DNA of 64,000 nt, taken from assembly GCF_013394655.1 (NCBI RefSeq), contig NZ_CP053351.1, positions 1,054,001-1,118,000 on the forward strand, read 5' to 3'. Of this stretch, positions 8,807 through 15,747 are shown one piece after another (position 1 is the first letter of the stretch; every line of letters begins with the position of its first letter). The DNA is from Winogradskyella schleiferi (GTDB lineage: Bacteria > Bacteroidota > Bacteroidia > Flavobacteriales > Flavobacteriaceae). A program made the position numbers and the translations under genes. The notes under the pieces were generated by a model. It was not told the DNA's origin, did not search any database, and saw only the letters and a list, made by a program, of their open reading frames with translations.

Positions 8807-9058
8807 ATGAATAAAAACACATCAATATCTCTAGGAAATTATTTTGACCAATTCGTGCAAAAAAGCATAAGCGAAGGAAGATTTAAGAATGTAAGCGAAG
8901 TTATACGTGCAGGATTAAGATTATTAGAGGAAGAAGAAATCAAAGTGATTGCTTTGAAAAATGCAATCCAAGAAGGAGTCGACAGCGGAATGGCCCACGA
9001 CTTTGACCCTAAAAAACATCTTGAATCCCTGAAAGCGAAAAAACACTCGATTGGCTGA
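8807..9058 (+). CDS. parD: ParD-like antitoxin (type II toxin-antitoxin)
   Basis: An 83-residue ribbon-helix-helix antitoxin of the ParD/CC2985 family. The N-terminal DNA-binding part is NTSISLGNYFDQFVQ, followed by the typical GRFKNVSEVIRAGLRLLEEEE helices; the C-terminal half (about residues 50-83) is the usual toxin-binding tail. It is expected to bind its own promoter and neutralise the ParE partner that starts inside its last codons. The partner is broken here, so the antitoxin now appears to be an orphan, perhaps kept to neutralise ParE toxins made elsewhere. A -7-like sequence was not clear. Confidence 0.9.
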   Translation: MNKNTSISLGNYFDQFVQKSISEGRFKNVSEVIRAGLRLLEEEEIKVIALKNAIQEGVDSGMAHDFDPKKHLESLKAKKHSIG

Positions 9059-9356
9059 ATATAAGTTGACCAACAAAGCTGTTGCCGATTTATCAAAAAT
9101 TTGGGATTATACATTTGAGGTCTGGTCTGAACAACAAGCGGACAAATATTACGATGGGTTAATTACCAATTGCCAAGAAATAGCAGAAAATCTAAATTAA
9201 AGAAAAAACTACGAATCAAAGCAACTTCTCGGAATGAAAACAAAATGGCATATCATATTCTACAGAACTTTAAACAAAAATTATATTGAAATAACGAGAA
9301 TACTGCACGAAAGGATGGATTTGAAAGGAAGAATAACCGAATATATCCGAAGATAA
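9051..9356 (+). pseudogene. parE: ParE-like toxin, inactivated by an in-frame TAA
   Basis: The frame starts with TTG at 9051, overlapping the parD stop by 8 bases, the normal coupling for this pair. It reads MAEYKLTNKAVADLSKIWDY, the opening of RelE/ParE-fold toxins, to codon 49, then TAA at 9198-9200. Without any frameshift the same frame goes on with NYESKQLLGMKTKWHIIFY and ITRILHERMDLKGRI to a second stop at 9354-9356, which is the normal ParE C-terminus with the HERMD motif. The stop replaces a residue in the usual NLGKNYE turn. The visible product would be 49 residues and lacks the active-site half, so the toxin should be inactive. Confidence 0.85.
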
Positions 9357-9370
9357 CTAATAAAACAATC

Positions 9371-9408
9371 AACTCTCATCGCTAACGAACAGCTGTAAGA
9401 TGGGAGTT
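9371..9408. repeat. Hairpin after the broken parE
   Basis: aactctcatc (9371-9380) pairs with gatgggagtt (9399-9408), 10 bp with one G-U pair and an 18-base loop. There is no T run, so it is not a plain terminator. It may be the edge of a lost mobile unit. Confidence 0.4.
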
Positions 9409-9532
9409 ACTTTCCAACTCAACTCACAAATTAATTTTAAATATGAGTTAAGATAAAAACCAGCTAAGAATCCTCCACAACCTAAATTACAAAGTCCACT
9501 ATCCCAATAATTTCGTATTTTTAAACATACAA

Positions 9533-10288
9533 ATGACGCGCGCAACCACCATACAAGAGGTTATTAATCAGTTAGATATAATAATAGATAATGCCATTGA
9601 AAGCAACAGCCGACTTGGGTTATTTGCATACGTATATCGAAGAACTACGGCAGAAATACTTAAAGAAGTTCAAAAGGGAAGTTTTGAAAACAACGTACTC
9701 TTAGAACAATTGGATGTGGTTTTTGCTAACTTGTATCTCGATGCTTATAAGCAATATCAAAACAATGAACCTATAAGTAAATCGTGGTTGTTTGCCTTTA
9801 CGCATAGTGAGAAGTCTTTAACTATTTTACAACACGTTATGTTGGGCATGAATGCGCATATCAACTTGGATTTAGCCATTGCTACGAGCAAGGTTATGAC
9901 AGGAAAAGAGATTCAATCCGTGAAAAATGACTTCGATAAAGTCAACGCTATTCTTTTTAGTATAGTTAATGAGATACAAGAGCGACTAAGCAGAGTATCG
10001 CCGATTTTATTTTTATTGGATTGGGCTGGAAAAAACTCAGATGAAAAGGTCATAGATTTTAGTATGCGAAAAGCGCGTCAGCAATCTTGGAATAATTCCA
10101 ATCTGCTTTGGGGACTTGGACCAGAAAATCAAGTCAGTTCAATAGATATTATTGATAAAGTAACATTAGAGCTTAGTAGAATGATCGCAGCGCCTAAATC
10201 GCGAATCATAGGCTTTTTGCTTAAAGTCATTAGTAAATTTGAAAACAAAAATGTAGGGCAGATAATATCTAAACTGAAAACGGATTAA
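9533..10288 (+). CDS. DUF5995 family protein
   Basis: A 251-residue, mainly helical soluble protein with no signal peptide or membrane segment. It matches my memory of DUF5995: an N-terminal region TIQEVINQLDIIID, a LFAYVYRRTTAEIL helix, the HVMLGMNAHINLDLAIA motif in the middle (the best-kept part, with two His), and a C-terminal WNNSNLLWGL segment. The paired His and Asp residues of HVMLGMNAHINLD could bind a metal, but no activity is known. It stands alone and ends in a terminator at 10311-10342. Confidence 0.85.
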   Translation: MTRATTIQEVINQLDIIIDNAIESNSRLGLFAYVYRRTTAEILKEVQKGSFENNVLLEQLDVVFANLYLDAYKQYQNNEPISKSWLFAFTHSEKSLTILQHVMLGMNAHINLDLAIATSKVMTGKEIQSVKNDFDKVNAILFSIVNEIQERLSRVSPILFLLDWAGKNSDEKVIDFSMRKARQQSWNNSNLLWGLGPENQVSSIDIIDKVTLELSRMIAAPKSRIIGFLLKVISKFENKNVGQIISKLKTD

Positions 10289-10310
10289 ACGAATCTTACA
10301 TAAAAAATAA

Positions 10311-10342
10311 AAAAGCCCAGATTATTACGCATCTGGGCTTTT
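10311..10342 (+). terminator. Terminator of the DUF5995 gene
   Basis: aaaagcccagat (10311-10322) pairs with atctgggctttt (10331-10342), a 12-bp stem with an 8-base loop; the trailing T run is part of the stem. It lies 22 bases past the stop. The A run on the left side would also serve the minus strand. Confidence 0.8.
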
Positions 10343-10476
10343 CAGCTATTAACCAACTTAACTAACACTCTTGTAAAAATTAATTTACAATAACTATTAC
10401 TTAAAACTTATTACACCTATAGACGTAAAATGTTCTGTTTTATTTCATGACTTTTTACATTTAACGTGTATTTAAC

Positions 10477-10516
10477 AAAAATCCTGACCGTCAAAAAGAA
10501 GACGCATCAGGATTTT
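10477..10516 (-). terminator. Terminator-like double hairpin
   Basis: aaaatcctga (10477-10486) pairs with tcaggatttt (10507-10516), and inside it cgtc pairs with gacg. The U run on either strand makes it plausible for the minus-strand receptor gene that ends at 10646, though it is 130 bases away. The rest of 10289-10645 shows nothing else I can name apart from the repeat at 10611. Confidence 0.55.
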
Positions 10517-10610
10517 CTTAATTTAATAGTCTAACATGTTCACTAACCATCAACTAATAATGTTATACCTATTAAATTTTATTTTCAGTTTTATTTAACC
10601 AATTCTAGTT

Positions 10611-10642
10611 TCTAGATACTTAGAGCAAAGCGATCTAATCTC
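10611..10642. repeat. Dispersed intergenic repeat, diverged copy 2
   Basis: The core gagcaaagcgatcta resembles aagcgaagcggtctt of copies 1 and 4 with a few changes, and flanking tctagata/ctaatctc matches the style of copy 3. It abuts the stop of the receptor gene at 10646, as copies 1 and 4 abut their genes. Confidence 0.45.
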
Positions 10643-10645
10643 ATG

Positions 10646-13093
10646 TTAAAACATCCCTCCACCTTCTTTAACATCGTTATCACGTTGTTTACGTGATTTC
10701 GCTCTGTATTTTCCACCACCAAAACGGTAAGACAATCGTCCTGAAATTTGTTGACTTTCCCAGTTAAATTGTCCACGTTGTGCATAAGGTCTCTGACCAT
10801 CAAATTGTGCGTACATGGTATCGAAAATGTCATTGTAACTTAGACTAAAGCTAGCCCTGTTATCTTCAAGAAAACTGTAGCGCATGCCTAAGTTGACCAT
10901 AAGCATATCACTCATTTCAAACTGTATGTTCTTATTTTTTCCTCTATACATTCCAAAAGCGGAAAAACTTAAACTTTTGCTTACTTTAAAATTGTTGAAC
11001 GCTCGTAGGTTATAAGATACATTATCGACTTCAACCGTATTCAAAACAATATCTTGATTGGTATCAAAAGATTCGGCAACGCTTTTTTGGGTTTGTGAGA
11101 ATAAATCGAAACTCGCATTAATACTCCACCATTTAGTCGGTCTGTAGTTTGACGATAATTCCACACCATAAGCTGAGGTGTTATCAAAATTCAAATTCGT
11201 AAGGATTAAGCGGTGAAGATCGGTTCTATCTATTAAGATAGCCTGTTGGATTTCATCTTCTATGAGTCTGTAAAATACACCTGCCGTAATACTACCTTTT
11301 TCCAATTGTCTGGTATAATTTACTTCCATGGAATTGGTAAACTGAGGACGCAATTCTTGATTTCCAAATTGTGAAATCAAGGGCGTATTCCATTCTGGTA
11401 AGGGATTAACTTGCCCAATACCAGGTCGATCAATTCTACGGCTATAACTTAATTGATACGAATTTTTTTCTGAAGGTGTGTAGGTAAAAAATGCGGAAGG
11501 ATATAATTCAAAATAATCATTTTCAAATGGAATGTTCAGTGCTTCACTGGCAGCCAAATCTCTTTTAAAAGCATCAGAATCCACGGCAACTGTTTCTGCT
11601 CTTAAACCCACTTGGTAACTCCATTTCTCCATCTTTTTACCATAGGTGGCATAGGCGGAATAAATATCCCTTGTATAATCAAAACGTGTGGTGGTTGGGA
11701 TGTAATCGCCAGCTTCGTTTCGTTCTCTGGCATTCGATTCATAAAAAATACTAGTATCAAATAAACGTGCCTGGAGGCCTAATTCGAGTTTTACAGATTC
11801 GGATAATGGATTTACATAATCTAAATTAACCGTAGTTTGATTTCGTTCCGTATCTGTATCTTCTATAAAATTTGGGCGTTGCGAACTGAAAAATATATTA
11901 TTAGTGTCGCCAATGCCATCAAATAAATTATAATCGACTTCGAGTTCTATATTGTGACCTTCGTCATTAAAATCGTGCTTATAATTAAAGTTGTATTGTT
12001 GCGAATCGTTCTCATTATCACCACCCGTAAATTGTGATTCATTAAGCGATGGATTTGTAAGATAGTCGATGCCAGAATCTACTTTTGTCCGACCATCAAA
12101 ACTGTTCTGATTGGTAAACACTGAAATCGTATTCCTGTCATTTAAGTAATAATCGAGTCCAATTTTATAGAGATGAGACTTGTTATTGTTTAGAATATAG
12201 AAGTTTTGCTCAATTTCTTGTTCAATTCTATTAATCTGTCCGTAATTGACATTTTTTGTAAAACCATTACTATAAGAACCATATAAGTTGAATTTACCAT
12301 TACGGTAATTGGCATCAATGGAACTGTTGAATTTTGGTTCAATATCATAGACCAATGCCAAATTAAGATTCCCGTTAAAACCGATTTGGGTGTTTTTATG
12401 AAGGACAATATTAATAATGCCGCTCATGCCTTCAGGATTGTATTTTGCTGAAGGGTTGGTAATTAATTCAACACTTTTTATGGACGTTGAAGGAATTTGT
12501 TTTAGCAATTGATCTGCTGGAATGTTCGACAATTTTCCATCGACCATAACACGGACATTTTGGTTGCCACGTAAACTGATAGAGCCTGTTTGCTGATCAA
12601 CGCTAACTGATGGTAAGTTGTTCATAATCTCACTTGCTGTGGCACCAGCGGTTTGTAGATCTTTACCAATGGTAATAACTTTGCGATCTACCTTTTGCTG
12701 AATGGTGGACACATCCGCAACTACGGTAACTTCATCCAAACCAGTAGATTCTTCTCGAAGTTTTATATCGCCTATATCAACTTTGTAATTGCCTTTACCT
12801 AAAGTGATGTTTTGGTCAATAGTTTTAAAACCGACAAATTGAATAGAAACTATAATCTTACCTTCAGGAATATTTTTAACTTCAAATCTGCCATCCGCAC
12901 TGGTAATGCCACCTGTAATAATTTTATGGTCCGTATCTTTAATAACAATATTTACATAAGGTAAGGGTTCGTTGAGTTCTGCGTCGATAACACGACCAGA
13001 GATGGAACCGCTTCTAATTTCTGAATTGGAATTGGGTTGTGCACTTAAAATGGCTGATGAGACCATCATAAGCATTAGGAATAAATGCTTCAT
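10646..13093 (-). CDS. TonB-dependent outer-membrane receptor family protein
   Basis: An 815-residue outer-membrane protein. After a signal peptide (MKHLFLMLMMVSSAILSAQ) come a carboxypeptidase-like domain (about residues 30-115, SGRVIDAELNEPLPYVNI), a TonB plug (about 125-230, with NLPSVSVDQQTGSISLRGN and MVDGK) and a beta barrel of the OMP_b-brl_3 type (about 370-800), typical of the outer membrane beta-barrel family of flavobacteria rather than of classical siderophore receptors. The C-terminus is basic and Gly-rich rather than ending in an aromatic residue. The substrate is unknown and no binding-protein gene is adjacent. Upstream is a 21-bp tandem repeat. Confidence 0.9.
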   Translation of the reverse strand: MKHLFLMLMMVSSAILSAQPNSNSEIRSGSISGRVIDAELNEPLPYVNIVIKDTDHKIITGGITSADGRFEVKNIPEGKIIVSIQFVGFKTIDQNITLGKGNYKVDIGDIKLREESTGLDEVTVVADVSTIQQKVDRKVITIGKDLQTAGATASEIMNNLPSVSVDQQTGSISLRGNQNVRVMVDGKLSNIPADQLLKQIPSTSIKSVELITNPSAKYNPEGMSGIINIVLHKNTQIGFNGNLNLALVYDIEPKFNSSIDANYRNGKFNLYGSYSNGFTKNVNYGQINRIEQEIEQNFYILNNNKSHLYKIGLDYYLNDRNTISVFTNQNSFDGRTKVDSGIDYLTNPSLNESQFTGGDNENDSQQYNFNYKHDFNDEGHNIELEVDYNLFDGIGDTNNIFFSSQRPNFIEDTDTERNQTTVNLDYVNPLSESVKLELGLQARLFDTSIFYESNARERNEAGDYIPTTTRFDYTRDIYSAYATYGKKMEKWSYQVGLRAETVAVDSDAFKRDLAASEALNIPFENDYFELYPSAFFTYTPSEKNSYQLSYSRRIDRPGIGQVNPLPEWNTPLISQFGNQELRPQFTNSMEVNYTRQLEKGSITAGVFYRLIEDEIQQAILIDRTDLHRLILTNLNFDNTSAYGVELSSNYRPTKWWSINASFDLFSQTQKSVAESFDTNQDIVLNTVEVDNVSYNLRAFNNFKVSKSLSFSAFGMYRGKNKNIQFEMSDMLMVNLGMRYSFLEDNRASFSLSYNDIFDTMYAQFDGQRPYAQRGQFNWESQQISGRLSYRFGGGKYRAKSRKQRDNDVKEGGGMF

Positions 13094-13109
13094 TTTTGAT
13101 TGATTTTTT

Positions 13110-13151
13110 GATTGATTTGATAGTTAATTTGATTGATTTGATAGTTAATTA
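13110..13151. repeat. 21-bp direct repeat upstream of the receptor gene
   Basis: gattgatttgatagttaatt occurs twice head to tail (13110 and 13131), 20 of 21 bases alike. It lies 17-58 bases before the receptor start, where regulatory or slippage effects on expression are possible. Confidence 0.7.
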
Positions 13152-13217
13152 GTAGTAAGACGACTACTTTTACATTATGTTACTTCAATTAACACAACTT
13201 AACATCTTTTTAACAAC

Positions 13218-13580
13218 ATGAAGAAAAATACATTAGTTATAGGCGCATCGTTAAAGCCACAACGCTATTCCCATATAGCCATTAAACGTTTACGGCAACA
13301 TAACCATGAGGTAAAAGCCATTGGTCTAAAATCAGGTAAAGTTGCTGACGTTACTATTGATACGGAATTAATGTCTTATAAAAATATAGATACCGTAACC
13401 TTATATCTTAATCCGCAACGGCAAAAAACGTATTATGATTACATTCTTGGGTTGCATCCAGAACGTGTTATTTTTAATCCAGGCACAGAAAATTCCGAAT
13501 TTTATAATCTTTTAAAACAAAATAATATTGATTATGAAGCAGCTTGTACTTTGGTGCTGTTGAGTACCGGTCAGTATTAG
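13218..13580 (+). CDS. CoA-binding domain protein
   Basis: A 120-residue protein of the CoA_binding_2 (YccU-like) family with a Rossmann fold. It has the N-terminal nucleotide loop VIGASLKPQRYSHIA, the KAIGLKSGKVADV strand, and the closing motifs VIFNPGTENSEF and YEAACTLVLLSTGQY; this is the family's usual length. The family is thought to bind coenzyme A, but its role is not settled. It is divergent from the receptor at 10646-13093, so the two genes may share the control region 13094-13217. Confidence 0.9.
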   Translation: MKKNTLVIGASLKPQRYSHIAIKRLRQHNHEVKAIGLKSGKVADVTIDTELMSYKNIDTVTLYLNPQRQKTYYDYILGLHPERVIFNPGTENSEFYNLLKQNNIDYEAACTLVLLSTGQY

Positions 13581-14141
13581 GAATTGGCTTGATATTTTTT
13601 GGATTATTTCATTAATTTAAAAGGATTCATTTTTGTTAGAAAATCAAAAACTGAGATGTTTAGAGTTTTCAAGAAGTTCAATAAAGAAAAGTTGAAGCCC
13701 AAGAATTTCAGATTATAATATGCAAATCAAAAACTAAGTTAGAACTCAACATCTAACTTCCGACAATGTCGGAAACAACGATTTTCAGAAATAATGAGCA
13801 AGAAGGGTAATTATAAAAATAAATCTAGGATTGGAATTACTGGTGATTTAATTTTCTATATCAATCATGTATTAGCGAATGGCGCTTCAGCGATTTCCTA
13901 ATAAATCGTTTTGATTTTTTGGTTCGTTTTGCATCAATGCAAAATGAACAAATAAAAAAGCAACAACTAAATTAATAGTAGGTTATTCCAGTTTTCCCGA
14001 TGTTTTAGACAATTTAAAAATCGATTAATTTTGGCATGTTCGGAGTAGGTGTTTTGTAACAAATAATGATATTTTAATCATTTATGAATTTGTATGCAAT
14101 AATTTGTCATAAACAAGGTATAATCTCAAATAATTAATGGA
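13581..14141. other. Gene-free region with two strong hairpins
   Basis: These 561 bases between the CoA-binding gene and the symporter hold no credible gene. A perfect palindrome ttccgaca-a-tgtcggaa is at 13758-13774, and a 12-bp stem (one G-T pair) is at 13923-13948 around gcatcaatgc, followed by an A-rich tail. The latter resembles terminator-like hairpins found near old gene remnants in flavobacteria. No reading frame of a lost gene was recognised. Confidence 0.6.
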
Positions 14142-15671
14142 TTATTTTTTCTTCTTAATAAACCATAAACCTAAAAAGGTAATCAACCCATTTAAGGGTA
14201 ATATTTCCCAATGGAAATTATAGTAATGTTTTTGGGCATATACAGCAGCACATTCCCAAGTTGATTTTGTACAGTCATCCAATGACAATCCAAGATTATA
14301 AGCATAATAGGTTGGTGCTAGCGTTATAAAGTAGGTTGCGAGTATAGCAACGAGCCCAACAATCCAAACATAGTTATCTTTTATCGATTTTTTCGTTAAA
14401 ATTCCAAAAGCGAAAAGCCCGAGTAAAGGACCATATGTAAAGGTGGCGAATTTAAAGAGGTTACTTACCACACTACCTTCTAATGAATTGAAAATAATAA
14501 CCACAATTATTAAAAGTAAAGAGACTGCAATATGTACTTTTTTACGTAACGGTTTTTGCGCTTCAATCGGTTTTTTTTCAATGTTCAAAAAATCTACGGA
14601 AAAAGAGGTTGTTAAAGAGGTTAAAGCAGAATCCGCACTACTATATGCAGCAGCAATTAAACCAATAATAAACGTAATAGCCAGACCTTTGCCAAGCCCT
14701 TGATTCATTGCTATTTCAGGAAACAACAAATCGGTTCTGGTAACACCATCTAACTTAGGAATCGCAATGTTGAATTGTTCAGCATATATGAATAATAAAG
14801 CACCAAGCGTTAAGAACACGAGGTTGACGATAACGAGTAGAACCGACATGGATAGCATGTTCTTTTTAGACTCATTGGCGTTTTTACAAGTCAAGTTTTT
14901 TTGCATCATATCTTGGTCCAAACCGGTCATTGCAATAGTTATAAAAATCCCGCCAATAAAATATTTCCAAAAATTAATAGAACTATTGATATCATCGAAA
15001 TAAAAAATCTGACTCTTATTTTTAAAGGTTTCTTTGGTAAATGTTTCGGCTAAAGTCCAATCCAGTTTATTCAGAATTAAAATAATTCCAACTACAACTG
15101 AAGTGAGCATAGCAATGGTTTGCAAGGTATCCGTCCAAATAATGGTTTTTATACCGCCTTTATTAGTGTACAACCAAATGAGTAAGATTGAGATAACGAC
15201 AGTGACCCAAAAAGGAACACCCAAACTTTTGAACACAATGTATTGCATCGCTAAAGCCACGAGATACAACCTGAAAGAAGCACCTGTCACTCGTGATAAT
15301 AAAAAGAAAAAAGCACCAGTTTTGTAACTTATAAAACCAAAACGATCTTCTAAATATTGATAAATAGACGTTACATTTAGGCGATAATACAACGGAATCA
15401 ATACAAACGCAACTACAAAATAACCCACAAAAAAGCCTAAAACGCCTTGCATATAGGCAAACTCTTGGCCTGCAATCAAACCAGGAACAGAAATAAAAGT
15501 GACTCCAGACAAAGAGGCACCTATCATTCCGAATGCCACCAAATACCATGGTGCGGATTTATTCGCCTTAAAAAAAGCAGCATTAGAATCTTCCTTACCA
15601 GTGAAATAAGAAATTAAAATAAGCAAGCCGAAATAACACGCAATTAATAAAAGTATTGATGTTGGAGACAT
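14142..15671 (-). CDS. Sodium:solute symporter family protein
   Basis: A 509-residue integral inner-membrane transporter of the SSS family with 13 or so predicted helices in the LeuT-type fold. Family marks are GMIGASLSGVTFISVPG near residue 55 and the stretch AAYSSADSALTSLTTSFSVD near residue 350, with the Na-binding Ser residues. Substrates in this family include sugars, amino acids, sialic acid and vitamins; nothing here decides among them. It sits head to head with the T9SS BNR-repeat protein, the two starts lying 76 bases apart. In many flavobacteria symporters of this type lie near recR, as here. Confidence 0.93.
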   Translation of the reverse strand: MSPTSILLLIACYFGLLILISYFTGKEDSNAAFFKANKSAPWYLVAFGMIGASLSGVTFISVPGLIAGQEFAYMQGVLGFFVGYFVVAFVLIPLYYRLNVTSIYQYLEDRFGFISYKTGAFFFLLSRVTGASFRLYLVALAMQYIVFKSLGVPFWVTVVISILLIWLYTNKGGIKTIIWTDTLQTIAMLTSVVVGIILILNKLDWTLAETFTKETFKNKSQIFYFDDINSSINFWKYFIGGIFITIAMTGLDQDMMQKNLTCKNANESKKNMLSMSVLLVIVNLVFLTLGALLFIYAEQFNIAIPKLDGVTRTDLLFPEIAMNQGLGKGLAITFIIGLIAAAYSSADSALTSLTTSFSVDFLNIEKKPIEAQKPLRKKVHIAVSLLLIIVVIIFNSLEGSVVSNLFKFATFTYGPLLGLFAFGILTKKSIKDNYVWIVGLVAILATYFITLAPTYYAYNLGLSLDDCTKSTWECAAVYAQKHYYNFHWEILPLNGLITFLGLWFIKKKK

Positions 15672-15681
15672 GAAGTGTAAC

Positions 15682-15715
15682 TTTTTAGTAATATTTTTGA
15701 AAAGTAGTACTTTTG
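15682..15715 (+). promoter_or_regulatory. Candidate promoter of the BNR-repeat gene
   Basis: TACTTTTG at 15708-15715 matches the Bacteroidetes -7 element TAnnTTTG, with a T-rich -33 candidate (TTTTTAG, 15682-15688) about 19 bases upstream. It lies 32 bases before the start codon at 15748. Confidence 0.4.
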
Positions 15716-15747
15716 AAAAAAAAGCGTGCTTTAAAAAAGAATTATTT

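Noticed and set aside
8335..9410. Integron cassette array (attC-like sites near the toxin-antitoxin genes)
   Set aside because: Sequences such as cgttatg occur, but no pair of attC arms with the needed bulges or an integrase could be found.
15670..15747. Longer N-terminus of the BNR-repeat protein
   Set aside because: It overlaps the symporter start and the likely promoter; the Met at 15748 begins a normal signal peptide.
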